Shown here one piece after another: positions 26,347-37,383 of a stretch of 64,000 bases of DNA. Source of the DNA: Dolomedes plantarius (lineage: Eukaryota; Arthropoda; Arachnida; Araneae; Dolomedidae). The DNA is taken from the NCBI GenBank assembly GCA_907164885.2, contig OU015495.1, forward strand, positions 102,376,622 to 102,440,621, written 5' to 3'. The number at the start of each line of letters is the position of its first letter. Positions within the stretch are counted from its first letter, which is position 1. A program made the position numbers and the translations under genes. Below the pieces are notes generated by a model. The model saw only the letters and a list, made by a program, of their open reading frames with translations, was not told where the DNA came from and did no database searches.

Positions 26347-27337
26347 TTTTACAACGAACTGAAACGTTTGATAGGGCTACAAGCCCTCCCTTTTTCGATT
26401 TGAGTATATGTTCATCCTTTAGTACTTTTGGGGGTTATTACGTTTCTTGTCTTGACCATTAATTTCAAATATACGAACTTCGATGTACAGTTTTTTCTTC
26501 ATGTATGTGGACAAATATCTAAACAAGGAATAATGAAGTCAAAAATTCAAATAAGCTCTAAAAAAGACCATTTTCCTTCGGATTGAAAACGCTGAGGAAA
26601 AGGATAGAGTGAAAAATGTTCACTCTATATGTAACTTAATCCATCGTTACTCTTATTCGTGAAAACTTCATAATGTATTACTCCAACGTTTTACATTCCA
26701 TCTTGATAAGAAATTTAAATGCAACGAGTCTCTAAATTATTCATTCATTTACGTGTTAGTTTATATATCTTTGAAGGAGAATAAAGAAAAAAAAATTGAT
26801 TCCAAATTAGAATTGATTTTGAATACATAGGATACGATGAATACAAAAATAAACACGTTTCTAACAGACAGATGGCACTTTTGAAATCATGGATTGTACC
26901 TTCCTGACTTTAAAGCTTTAGTCAGATAATTAGCTTATCATAAAAGCTACAATTTCTGCAGTGAATGGGTACACTATTGAGGATAACCGCTTACTTGTAA
27001 TATTGTTGTATACGAGTTGTGTATTTTTCTGTTTCATAAAGTACTTTGTATATTTCTACTGAGTACAATTTTTAGCAATTCATTTAAGTAATGCGTGGTA
27101 AGTTTATGAATTTATTGTTGTGGCCAGTGTTAGCTCACAGTCCTTGTGACGTGGTCCTGAATCCCGAAAGATGGGAAACACCTAATCTAAAAAACTTAAT
27201 GAAACTTTACGTAGTTCATAATTGCTAAATATAAAATGAAAGGTTTGTGTTTCATTATATGTTACAAACCTGTCTTGTCTTCATTTTTATGCATAAAATT
27301 TCCTCTCCAATATAAAAATTGCATTGCTTTTAGATAT
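26347..27337. other. Intergenic, nothing recognised
   Basis: AT-rich DNA. Short chance frames only. Confidence 0.4.
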
Positions 27338-27621
27338 TGTCACGTAGAAGTGTAAGACATACCGAATGAATCAACACTCTGTTACGGTCAAAGAAGTTTA
27401 TTAGCAGGGTGCAATCACACTAATGAACTGCCCTCAGCCTGTGAGAGAAGTCTCTTATATACAACTCAAGAACTTTCTAGAAATAAGGTAAATTAGAATA
27501 GCAAATTAACAAAAGATTAATTAACATAGACATGAGCTTTCTCGAAATTTTGAGAAAGGTAACATAAATTAGAATGAAAGTTTGGTTTTGGTTGGAGCGC
27601 TACAGTCAACTTTTTGCTACA
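27338..27621 (-). repeat. Solo LTR-like sequence
   Basis: Read on the minus strand it starts TGTAGC and ends ...CGTGACA. It has a GTATATAAG box (plus 27455-27462), and 53-65 bp later AATAAA (plus 27397-27402), the layout of an LTR. A perfect CTTTCTC/GAGAAAG hairpin lies in its U3-like part. No target duplication or internal region is seen, so it may be a solo or truncated LTR of a different family from the element next to it. Confidence 0.45.
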
Positions 27622-27654
27622 CGAGGGCTAATTAGACTGGAATGAAAGTAAAAC

Positions 27655-27711
27655 AAGAAAATACTGACTGGATTCGAATCGACGACCTGTCAGTCTTCAA
27701 CCATTTGGCCA
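27655..27711 (-). repeat. tRNA-like fragment split by the retrotransposon
   Basis: On the minus strand, joined across the insertion to 33696-33712, it reads TGGCCAAATGGTTGAAG (A-box-like) followed by GATTCGAATCC (B-box-like). The A-to-B distance is about 12 nt shorter than in a tRNA, so it is a pseudo-tRNA or SINE head rather than a working tRNA gene. Confidence 0.35.
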
Positions 27712-28272
27712 TGTAATGACTTGGTGCCTCTTTTCACACCCGGAATTTCTGAGAAGGCCTGGCGGCAAGACGGCCATTATCCCCTACCGTATTCATCGGT
27801 GACAGTCGTTTTGTCACCGAGTTGTGGCAGACGCCGCGTCGCCATCGGACAATTAGGAAGCCGTCTTCTGTAAGAAATCCCCCCCCTCTTTGCAGACAAA
27901 GCCTGTCCGGAGGAAAATCGATTAGCCTTTAGCGGAAGACGCGGAATAGTTTGAAGACAGTTTACCGAAAGGAAATCAAAGAGAGCCGCTTCAACCACCC
28001 ACAGGCGTTTGTGAGGGTATATAGTCGCCACCTCGACGTAAATGGGGAGATGACCCTTTTTTTTACAGGTGTGAACAACCTCCATCGTCGGACGTGTGCC
28101 AGAGACGGAGAGCCTGCAGTAACCCTCTCGGGATATCCTGATCCCACGCATTATCCTTAATCATGTTTACTTTGTAATTATTGTATAGAGCCGATTTATA
28201 GTCAAGAATGCCAATAAAGCATTTTGTAAATATTAAAGGCTGTCAGTCTTAGTTTTAGGCAAAGTCCTTACA
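27712..28272 (+). repeat. 5' LTR (561 bp)
   Basis: TG...CA ends, TATATA at 28018-28023 and AATAAA at 28213-28218 place a U3-R-U5 order. Short frames inside (27777-28160) recur unchanged in the 3' LTR and are not genes. Confidence 0.92.
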
Positions 28273-28285
28273 GACTGTTATTAAA

Positions 28286-28297
28286 TGGTGTCAGAAG
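28286..28297 (+). other. Primer binding site, tRNA-Leu type
   Basis: TGGTGTCAGAAG starts 13 bp after the LTR. It is complementary to the CTTCTGACACCA 3' end typical of a leucine tRNA; the match fades after 12 bases. Confidence 0.65.
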
Positions 28298-28432
28298 AGT
28301 CATAGGATATCAGTGATGAACGAAAGGATTACAGGTAGGCCGATTCCTTTTATCAGATTCTGGCTTTGATTTAAAAACTAAATAATGGTTTTGTATAAAT
28401 GCAATAAGTAAAAATTATTTTATTGTTTTTTT

Positions 28433-29095
28433 AAATGGTATATTTATAAGTAGCCATTTAGAGTTCGCATTAAGAACTAATATTTTAGAAATTTTGATGA
28501 ATTAAATCAATTTCTGTGTTTTTTTAAATGGTATATGTACAAGTTAGCCATTTAGAGTTCGTATTAAGAACTGATATTTTATTTTAGAAATTTGGATGAA
28601 TTAAATCAATTTCTGTGGGTTTTTTAAATGGTATATGTACAAGTTAACCATTTAGTGTTCGTATTAAGAACTGATATTTTAGAAATTTTGATGAATTAAA
28701 TCAATTTCTGTGTTTTTTAGATGGTATATGTATAAATAGCCATTTAGAGTTCGTATTAAGAACTGATATTTTATATTAGAAATTTGGATGATTTAAATCA
28801 ATTTCTGTGTTTTAATGGTGTATGAGTTAACCATTTGAAGTTCTAAGTAGGAACTATTGTGTTAGGAATTGTGATAAGTAAAACCAATTTCTGTGTGTTT
28901 TTATGGTATATGAATGAGTAACCAGTTAGTGTTCAAGTAAAGAACCAATATTTTGTTTGTTAGGAATTGCAATAAGTTTAGCCAATTTCTGTGTGTTTTT
29001 ATGGTATATGAATGAGTAACCAGTTAGTGTTCAAGTAAAGAACCAATATTTCGTTTGTTAGGAATTGCAATAAGTTTAGCCAATTTCTGTGTTTT
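28433..29095 (+). repeat. Seven ~95-bp leader repeats, each with three hairpins
   Basis: Units start near 28433, 28526, 28626, 28719, 28813, 28901 and 28999. Each can pair AAATGG with CCATTT, AGTTC with GAACT, and AGAAATT with AATTTCT (or variants AATGGT/ACCATT, GTTC/GAAC, AGGAATTG/CAATTTCT). The last two units are almost identical; earlier ones have drifted. They lie between primer site and coding frame, in the RNA leader where packaging or translation signals are usually found. Confidence 0.8.
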
Positions 29096-29571
29096 GTTAA
29101 TTGCAAATACTGTATGTTTTTCTCTATTTTTAAAGAAAGTGAATTTTTTTCGCTTTTGATAATAACAGTGTTTATTTAGTATTTTTTTCTTTTAATAGTA
29201 ACAGATATATTTAAGTTTCTTATGCTTTGATATTAACAGTGATAATTTAGTATTTGTGTATTACTGTGTTGGAAATCTATATAGAGCGTTGATTAATTTG
29301 AGAATTCTGTTTATGTGTATTCTGTATAAGAGTTCGGTATTTTGATTTGATAGGTATTGAGTAAATTGTGAATGTTTATATTGTGCGGTGCTAGTTTGGT
29401 GTTCATAAGGGCTAAAATTATAGTTCGGTATAAAATTGAGCAGTTTTGAACTTGTTAGTTCCGGTTAGGACACATACCGTCGGAAGGTATTGCTAGTAGC
29501 TGAGGAAAATTTTATTGTTTATCATAAATAATTAATAATAACCCTAAATTAGAAACCCTAAACTTGGAAAA

Positions 29572-31632
29572 ATGTCCTTTTTAAATAAGGGTAAGAAAGG
29601 GGACCTTTTAGAACTTTTAGAAGAGTTAGGAGGACAAGCTGACGATACGCTTAGGGTCTTCGAAATTAAGAAGATCGTTACAGAAAACGAAAATTACGTC
29701 GAAGAAGACGCTAGACTCGCACTAGAGCGTATTATTGAAGATAGAAAGGAACGTGAAGAGAGAGAAAGAGAAGCGAAACGAGAAGAGAGAGAGAGAGAAA
29801 GAGAAGACAAAGTTCGTCAAGACCAACTTACTCTCGAAATAAGGAGACTGGAATTAGGAATTAATGGAGACAATAGAGCCCGAAATGGGAGGGACAGAGA
29901 TGCAGACGCAACTCAGAACATTCAGCTCCTTAAAACCATACAGAAATTTGACGAGAAACGGGACGAAATGGGCCTGTACCTAATAAATTTCGAGAGGAGA
30001 GCAGAGATGGCGGGAGTCCCTAAAGAAGATTGGGTGCCATATTTGTTAGGGGTACTAACCCCAGAAATTTCTAACATGATGGCCAGAGAATCGCCAGAAC
30101 AGGCAAAAGATTATGACTACGTAAAAGAGATGATTCTCCAGAGATTTAGGATGAATACAGAAAAATTAAAACAACTGTTTTATCGCCATCCTAAACTCGC
30201 AGACAAGTCATGGAGGAATTATGCCCATGAGCTTAGTGGCTATTATGATGAATGGATAGCAGATTTAGAAATCACTACATTTAAGAAACTGAGAGACCTA
30301 CACATAACGGAACAGATGAAGAGACGGGTACCTGCCGATATAAAAGATCATTTTTTGGAGCAGTGGATGCAGATTAATACTCCTTTGGAATTAGCGGAAA
30401 AAATAGATAAGTATGAAAGCTTGCAAGACAGTTTCCGAACAAGAGAATTCCCAAAGAATCAAAAGTCCACAGATAAAATTAATAAGCCATTTAAAAATAA
30501 CCATAATTTTAAGGAAGAGAAGAAAGAAAAAAAAGATGTGGAAAAAGAAGCTTCTAGTGGACAAAACAAGGAAAGAATTTTTGAGAAAAGAAAACAGCTC
30601 CGTTGCTACGAATGTGGTTCTTATGACCACCTGAGACCACAGTGCCCTAAGATTAAAAAACCAGAAATTATTGCGGCAACAGAAACCAATGGAGGAGATT
30701 CTGGCAGCGTGATGACTCCGTATATCAGTCAAGGAGTCGTAAATGGAAAAGCTACGTCCGTTCTGAGAGATACAGGAGCGAGCATTGATTTAGTTTCTAA
30801 TAATTTGGTACAACCCCATATGTACACGGGAGAGCATGTTTGGATCGGCTCACCTTTAATGGATTCACCCATTTGTTTACCTGTAGCAGAGATCGACTTA
30901 GAATGCGAATGGGGTCATACTATAACTAAAGCAGCCGTCAGAAATACAGTTTTCGAACAGAAACACTATTTACTAGGAAACAAAACTGCGGCCTTGCTTG
31001 ACGAGATGAAAATCAACAGGGATGTAGAAGTTCCGGTGAAAAATACTGTGCAAACTCGGGCCGAAAAACTAAAATTTGATAGAGAAAGACTAGACACGGG
31101 AGATGAAAAAACGAAAATAGAGCAAGTGATCCCCGGAGCAGAAGCGGTAGAAGAAATCCCTGCTGAAGAGAGCGCGACTATCTTGTCTCTCCAGGAGAAA
31201 CGAATAATTACTCCCGACTTATTAAAGACTTCGCCCGAAGAATTTAGAGTTGCACAAAGTGAGGACGAAGAATTAAAAGTAATTTTTGATAGGGCGAAAA
31301 AGAAGACGCCCGAAGAAAATAAGTACGTGGTGGTAAACGAGATGTTATTTTACCAGAAAAAAAATAACGATGGAACCACTAGAAAACTGCTTATTGTGCC
31401 TCGAAAGTATCGAGAGAAATTAAAAAGACTCTGCCACGAACAAACTAATGTTCATTTAGGCGTTGCTAAGATGAAAGACTCATTAACTCAGTATTTTTAC
31501 TGGCCATATTGTCACTTAGATATAAATGATTACGTGTCGGCTTGTGACAAATGTCAAAATGGGAAATGCCCTAATGTTAAGAATAATAAGAAACGTCTTA
31601 ACACTGTTAATTCCCGCCGAACACCAGACTAA
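29572..31632 (+). CDS. Retrotransposon polyprotein: Gag, protease, integrase zinc finger
   Basis: The frame has 686 codons and ends in TAA. Residues 58-90 form an E/R/K-rich coiled coil. Residues about 125-285 are a capsid-like domain whose second half has the helical pattern of SCAN domains (Y-D-Y-V-K-E, L-x-x-Y-Y-D-E-W, L-A-E-K-I-D-K-Y). C345-C348-H353-C358 is a CX2CX4HX4C zinc knuckle for RNA. D-T-G-A-S at 400-404 is the aspartic protease active site. H622/H628...C658/C661 is the integrase HHCC finger. The frame ends soon after the finger, so there is no DDE core and no reverse transcriptase. Upstream of the ATG is a non-coding leader of about 1.3 kb. The intact frame and near-identical LTRs argue that the protein is still made and useful, e.g. 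for particles. Confidence 0.88.
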   Translation: MSFLNKGKKGDLLELLEELGGQADDTLRVFEIKKIVTENENYVEEDARLALERIIEDRKEREEREREAKREEREREREDKVRQDQLTLEIRRLELGINGDNRARNGRDRDADATQNIQLLKTIQKFDEKRDEMGLYLINFERRAEMAGVPKEDWVPYLLGVLTPEISNMMARESPEQAKDYDYVKEMILQRFRMNTEKLKQLFYRHPKLADKSWRNYAHELSGYYDEWIADLEITTFKKLRDLHITEQMKRRVPADIKDHFLEQWMQINTPLELAEKIDKYESLQDSFRTREFPKNQKSTDKINKPFKNNHNFKEEKKEKKDVEKEASSGQNKERIFEKRKQLRCYECGSYDHLRPQCPKIKKPEIIAATETNGGDSGSVMTPYISQGVVNGKATSVLRDTGASIDLVSNNLVQPHMYTGEHVWIGSPLMDSPICLPVAEIDLECEWGHTITKAAVRNTVFEQKHYLLGNKTAALLDEMKINRDVEVPVKNTVQTRAEKLKFDRERLDTGDEKTKIEQVIPGAEAVEEIPAEESATILSLQEKRIITPDLLKTSPEEFRVAQSEDEELKVIFDRAKKKTPEENKYVVVNEMLFYQKKNNDGTTRKLLIVPRKYREKLKRLCHEQTNVHLGVAKMKDSLTQYFYWPYCHLDINDYVSACDKCQNGKCPNVKNNKKRLNTVNSRRTPD

Positions 31633-33112
31633 GCCGAAGTTTAGTCCTAAAAGTTTAAATGTATATTATAAGTATGTTGATTAATTGTAGTTTCAGTGTA
31701 AAAATGTGACCAGAAATTAATGTGTATTCGTTTGAGTAATGTATTTTATGAATTGTAACATGTAATTGTTTGTAAATTTGAACGACTCGACCATAGAAGT
31801 TGAGTTTTGCTTTAAAGGAAAATTCAGGTGAAATTCCTTTGACGTTGTCATAATATAACGGTTTTGTAGTGGCAAACGCCATATGACGGTTTTATGTATG
31901 CCGTGTTGGAATGCCTCAGATAGGCTTTAATTAATGTTCAATTGTAACATTTTATGTTCTGTTTTGTTTGTTGCATAAGCCAGTAGAATGCCTCAGAAAG
32001 GTATGGGCTAACTTTTAAATGCAAATGTGTATGTTTTGTGTATACCTAAGAAGGTAGTAATTGGAGTCAAAATACACTCCGTACGGTGTTTGAATACCGC
32101 AATTGGATGATTTATTGTGAAATCGATAAGTTTTGTCTGAAGAGTTGTTACGACAACAGATAAATGTAAGTGTTGTCAAAGAATCCAAGTGATTACAAGG
32201 AATGTGAAGTTTGTGAGTTTTTTTTGATAAGGAATGAGCCAATGAGCTATTTTGTTATAATTTTATGTCAGTCAGTACTGAAAAAATTAGACCCTAAATC
32301 GATTGTGAATCCTATAGTAGGATAAAATGAATATTTAAATTTAGGTCACTGATGACTGTCCACTTAAATGGAAAAGTTTGGATCACAGGTAATCGTGAAC
32401 GAATTAAGTTCCCTGATCCAGGATCTACGGAAAGCCGAGTATTAAATTGTTTTATGACGATAAGTGTTAAATGTATTAAAAGATAAGTAAGAAATTTAAA
32501 ATTTTCATGTGTATTAGTAACCGTGATGATATGTTCTGTATGAAGTTAGGTATCCATTTTGGATTTGTGTTTAATTTTATTTGTGTAAAGTTGTTTCATG
32601 GTAACTGTGTTTAATATCAATTTGAGAATTTATTTGTGTCATGTGATCACAATTAAGGTAAATTATGGGATCCCAGTTGAGTGATTTACTAGTTATAATG
32701 TTTATATGTAGTGTCATGTGTATGTACTAGTGTTCTATGAATTTAATTTCTTTCTGATTGACATGTATTAGTATACTGTTTTATTTAAATTTTTGCCAGG
32801 ACGTGTTATATTATTGTGTAATTTTATAATTTCTTTGCTACGGCATGTTCTCTTATTAGAGATTTTAAAGTGCGTAAATTTTAGGTATAAATTCCTTTTG
32901 TTGTGCTTTTAAAAATAATACTTGGAAGTACAGTTAAAAATTTTCTTTCATGAAGGTAAAGCCAGAGTTTGATCAAAATTAACGGTCTACTCGTAATGTC
33001 AATTGGGTGTGCATTTGCCTTCGGGAAAAGTTTTTATAATTGAAATTGTCCTGAGAAGGACCATGTTTTTGTTCTGTTTTTTGCAGGTGAAACTCTCTGC
33101 AGAAAAACATCT
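31633..33112 (+). other. Non-coding 3' region of the retrotransposon
   Basis: About 1.5 kb stands where integrase core, RT and RNase H would be expected. It is AT-rich with a repeated GAATGCCTCAGA(T/A)AGG motif (31910 and 31987). Short minus-strand frames (31655-31882, 32015-32242) have no family likeness. Confidence 0.6.
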
Positions 33113-33126
33113 GGGGAGGGGAGGAA
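33112..33126 (+). other. Polypurine tract
   Basis: A G/A run centred on GGGGAGGGGAGGAA lies just upstream of the 3' LTR, the usual plus-strand primer. It is separated from the LTR by about 9 bp. Confidence 0.65.
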
Positions 33127-33133
33127 TTTAGTC

Positions 33134-33695
33134 TGTAATGACTTGGTGCCTCTTTTCACACCCGGAATTTCTGAGAAGGCCTGGCGGCAAGACGGCCATT
33201 ATCCCCTACCGTATTCATCGGTGACAGTCGTTTTGTCACCGAGTTGTGGCAGACGCCGCGTCGCCATCGGACAATTAGGAAGCCGTCTTCTGTAAGAAAT
33301 CCCCCCCCCTCTTTGCAGACAAAGCCTGTCCGGAGGAAAATCGATTAGCCTTTAGCGGAAGACGCGGAATAGTTTGAAGACAGTTTACCGAAAGGAAATC
33401 AAAGAGAGCCGCTTCAACCACCCACAGGCGTTTGTGAGGGTATATAGTCGCCACCTCGACGTAAATGGGGAGATGACCCTTTTTTTTACAGGTGTGAACA
33501 ACCTCCATCGTCGGACGTGTGCCAGAGACGGAGAGCCTGCAGTAACCCTCTCGGGATATCCTGATCCCACGCATTATCCTTAATCATGTTTACTTTGTAA
33601 TTATTGTATAGAGCCGATTTATAGTCAAGAATGCCAATAAAGCATTTTGTAAATATTAAAGGCTGTCAGTCTTAGTTTTAGGCAAAGTCCTTACA
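33134..33695 (+). repeat. 3' LTR (562 bp)
   Basis: Identical to the 5' LTR except for one extra C near 33301-33309. TATATA at 33441-33446 and AATAAA at 33636-33641. Confidence 0.92.
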
Positions 33696-33732
33696 GCCAG
33701 TTACCTTCGAAATGTGGCAATATTATCAAATA

Positions 33733-34065
33733 CAGTCGAACCCTGTTATAACAAACTTCAAGGGACCAAAGGTTTTGTTCGCTTTATCCGGTGGTTCGCT
33801 ACATCCGAAACGTTAAGAAAAATGCTAGATTTTACAAAATGTATAACTTATTAGTTGCATTGTGTATTCAATAACGATGTATTAAAAAAATTATAAAATC
33901 TATTAAAAATTATCATAATGAATTAAATCGACTAAAATTGATTACATTAAACTGACACAATTCTCATTAAATTACGTACAATAGGAAAACGGCGGAACCA
34001 AAATTTTTGTTCGTTATATCCGTGAGTTCGTTGTATGCCGGGTTCACTATAACGGGGTTCTACGG
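33733..34065. mobile_element. Pogo/Tigger-like MITE, 333 bp
   Basis: TA-flanked, with left end CAGTCGAACCCTGTTATAAC and a diverged right end (...GGGGTTCTACGG). It is the shortest of three related copies and has no coding remnant. The others are at 35436 and 53339. Confidence 0.7.
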
Positions 34066-35340
34066 TACAGATTTCCATCTCGATAAATATGTAAGAAACA
34101 TGAATGATATCCTGTCAGTAACCTGAAAATTGCAAAAATATTGGAGGGGGGGGGGGAGAATTAATCAGAAATACGATTTTGGTGGGAGGAAAAGAAATGA
34201 CCAAATCTTCCCGAGTATTCTAAAAAAGATTTTTTTTTTTAAATCTTCTCATTTTTGAAAATTTTTCTCATTTGGCTCATAACCAATACACCCGGAAAGG
34301 TAAACATTGTTTCAACAAACTCACCATCACGCGAGAAGTATCCCAGTCCACCCTCTTAAAACCACGCCGGTCGTCCCTATTCCCTTATGTATGCGGCACC
34401 CAGAACCTGCATCGCCTCGCAATCTATCTAAACGCAGTGTAGTACACTGATTACACCCCCCAATCGCAGACACTAATCTCTCATCCACGATTGGCGTTAA
34501 CTAGCTCGCGTGCAGACGATTTCCTGGCACGCCTCCCCCCCTTTCGCAAATTCGTCTCCCCCCCTCCCCGTAACCCTGGGTGGGGTGGTTGGAAACGTTT
34601 TCCGGGGAAGATGACGCACGGGGGATGAGGAAAAGGGGGCGTCTGAGTCACGCGGAAATTTTCGTATCAGCTCTCCCTCATGCGGTCTCTGCGATCAACA
34701 CGTTGGCAACAGCTGGATGGGAATGGAACGGGTGGTGCTCACCCCCCACCCCCTCAAACAGCACGGAAACCTGAGGCTCGAGTTTCATACCGTAAAAGTG
34801 TGGGATTTTGCTTTTTTTTCCCGCCCCAATAATAAATTGGATTGCGCGAAATACGAGAGAGAAAAAAATATGAGTGTACATGTGCTGTTTTATTCAGAAA
34901 TATTACGTTTTTCCCCGATATTTTGAAAATTGAATATTGTCCATGTTTTCTATTAGAAATAACATGACTGATGTACAGTGATGTAGGCGAGTGGTCTCCT
35001 GTCTTTTCTCCTCTCCCACGCTAACGCTGGTATTGGTCACACGATGGTTACTGGGTATCAGATATGTACATAATAAAATTTCAGTCTGTCTATGATTCAA
35101 AGCAGCGAAATAAGTACTATATAACTCCATATTAAGAAAAATGCAGTAAAATGAGTAGGGTTGGAGAACTGTGAGTAATTTTTTAAAGTTATAGTTCCCA
35201 TTCACTACCATTTGTTAATTATTTAGTTTAATTTACTTTCAGATTTTTGTCACTTTTACCGTAAATTTGTCAGCTTGCGAACTGATTAAATCATATTCTA
35301 TATTAATATTTAAAGCAGCGAATAAGTTAAAAAATAATAA
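34066..35340. other. Intergenic with a GC-rich block at 34290-34830
   Basis: The block has C- and G-runs and a TGAGTCACG AP-1-like site (34648-34656). It is single-copy here and lacks a splice-consistent frame. It may be regulatory; overlapping short frames look like chance. Confidence 0.35.
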
Positions 35341-35435
35341 AGTAAGTTGGTGTAACTGGGCCCATGGAGTAACTTGTCCATCCCCTCCCAAATTTTTCCT
35401 TTACATATTAGGTGGGAATTCAACTTTGTGTGTTA

Positions 35436-36355
35436 CAGTCGAACCCCGTTATAACGTACTTTAAGGGACCAAAGGTTTTGTTCGCTATATCCGGTTGTTC
35501 GCTATATCCGAACCTTTAAGAAAAAATGTTAGAGTTCACAAAATGTATAATTCATTAGTTGCTATGTGTATTCAATAATGATGTATTTAAAAAAATGATA
35601 AAATCTATTAAAAATGATCATTAATGAATTAAATTGACTAAAATCGATTACATTAAACTGACACAATACTAATTAAATTAACTAAAAATGAAGACAAATG
35701 GAAATAAATTCATTTTACCTTTAATTGTTGCTTACTGTTTTGATACAGAAATAATTGGTATTCTTCTGCTGACGTGATTTCGATTTCAAAAACATTTTGT
35801 GAATTTCCTTGTCCAAATTCATCAAATGACTCAACACTCTTTCTTCGTATGTTTATGTAGACAAATTACACCCATCCCGGCTGTAGTATCTGAGATGGTG
35901 GGAATTTTGTCATTTATATGCTCCTCTTCAGTAGCATCAGATGCAGAATCTTCGATTTCAGAATGATTCATTTTAATTTCTTCCACAAAATATTCATCAG
36001 TCGTGTTTTCACATGTAATGACTTCATCATCACATGTTTTGAACAATTGCCAGTCACAATCTGAGAATGATGAAATTTTCTGCTTTTCTATCTACATCGC
36101 AATAGGTAAACCTTCATCATCTTCTTCTTCTTCATTCGTTGTAACTTCAACATTCTTTAAAAGTTTAAAAATAAAAAAAAATTCAGTAGTCGACAGAAAA
36201 AAAGTTCGTTATAGCCGATTTTTAAGATTTCGAAGGTTCGCTATAAAAGGATAAATTAGCATTAAATACAAAAGGAAAACAGCGGGACCAAAATTTTCGT
36301 TCGTTATATCTGGGAGTTCGTTATATACTGGGTTCGCTATAACGGGGTTCGACTG
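35436..36355. mobile_element. Pogo/Tigger-like deletion derivative, 920 bp
   Basis: TA-flanked (35434-35435, 36356-36357), with ends CAGTCGAACCCCGTTATAAC and ...ATAACGGGGTTCGACTG as near-perfect inverted repeats. It carries the C-terminal remnant of a transposase on the minus strand (35831-36046). Confidence 0.8.
35831..36046 (-). pseudogene. Tigger/pogo transposase C-terminal remnant (broken)
   Basis: The frame shares an acidic stretch (V-E-E-I-K-M-N-H-S-E-I-E-D) with the copy at 53550-53894, then loses the frame after an I-S-D-T-T-A segment. No DDE catalytic core. Confidence 0.6.
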
Positions 36356-36951
36356 TATTTTCTTTCCGGTGTTCGCAACAACCTATCTTAAGACATTGGT
36401 AAGTGCTTTGATAAATTATTTTTAAATGGGGGTAGAACTTTTTTTTTTCTCTTTTCTTGATATACAAGCATTGAACCCAGTTACCCAGTCACAGATTCTG
36501 TTGTTTCTTACGAGAAACAGACCTGAATGGTCCACTTACCCCATTTATCAGGGGAACTGGGCTCACCTGTATTTAAAAATATATACAATATTTATTTATA
36601 ATATATACATAATAAAAATCAATATCATAGCTTAAACAAACTCTCTAAGACTTACTAAAATGCATGCAATACAAAGATTTTTGAAAATTATACATGTTAG
36701 TATAATTTTAATGTGTTAAAAGTATAGTATATAAAAAAGTTGAAAATCTATGGCCCAGTTACCCCAACTTACCTTATGCTGTGGGATCTTCCGTCTTCAC
36801 TTCGTAACTATGTCTGTGCGCGAACAGGTTATATGATAATTATATGTTGTATTAATTTAAAATAAGCATGCTATATAATTTTTCGTTGCTTATTTCGCAA
36901 CAGATGTGCTCGCGTGACTACAGATTAAATGATTTTAATATTCCGCTATTA

Positions 36952-37383
36952 AGGCTTTTGTATACTAACCCTATTGGATTCTCTCACCTCAGTTTAAACC
37001 CATGGAGAAAAATTTGTCCAAGGATCGCAGACTTGGATTGAAAGATTTTTTCTTTTTAAATTGTACTCCGTAATAGAGAAAGAGATTTTAAACCTTGGAG
37101 TATTTTTCATTAAAAAAAAATGCAAATAATATTTTTAAATTTAAATTATTTTTGGGGAAAAAATTTGGTAGAGTGTGTTTTAAACGCTCCTAAATTCCTT
37201 TGGTTCACGAAATTTATAAAATTAATCCCGTTGCAAATGCAGAAATGTACAGGCTATCTGAAAACACCATTTTTATTTGATTATCAGCATTTATGTAGCC
37301 GTAAATAGTAGACACATGTTCTTCACAGGTTAACATTGAGGTGAGCGAATCCAATAGGGTCGCTCACCTCAGCACAGCAGTCT
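36952..37383. mobile_element. MITE with long inverted repeats, copy 2
   Basis: Same family as 1542-1959, TA on both sides (36950-36951, 37384-37385). The right arm has an extra GGTCGCTCACCTC segment near 37358-37371, a local rearrangement between the arms. Confidence 0.72.

Larger units (their letters stand above)
27712..33695 (+). mobile_element. Young LTR retrotransposon lacking RT (Ty3/gypsy, Gmr1-like?)
   Basis: LTRs at 27712-28272 and 33134-33695 start TG and end CA. They are identical apart from an 8- versus 9-base C run. The target duplication is GCCA (27708-27711, 33696-33699). A primer site, purine tract and single long frame are present. The frame covers capsid, zinc knuckle, protease and integrase zinc finger; integrase core, reverse transcriptase and RNase H are absent, and 31633-33133 has no frame. 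The element must have been mobilised in trans very recently. Confidence 0.9.
35341..36774. mobile_element. TIR element split by a Tigger-like insertion
   Basis: Left GTAAGTTGGTGTAACTGGGC (35342) and right ...TGGCCCAGTTACCCCAACTTAC form inverted repeats of about 22 bp. The interior is interrupted by the element at 35436-36355. Without it the host element is about 510 bp. No coding sequence or firm target duplication is seen. Confidence 0.55.

Noticed and set aside
27777..28160. Frames of 61-124 codons repeated at 33275-33583
   Set aside because: They lie inside the two LTRs and recur only because the LTRs are identical.
28433..29095. CRISPR-like array
   Set aside because: Contiguous tandem units without unique spacers in an animal retrotransposon leader.
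31633..33112. Envelope or RT remnant downstream of the polyprotein
   Set aside because: No frame longer than about 75 codons on either strand and no RT motif seen.
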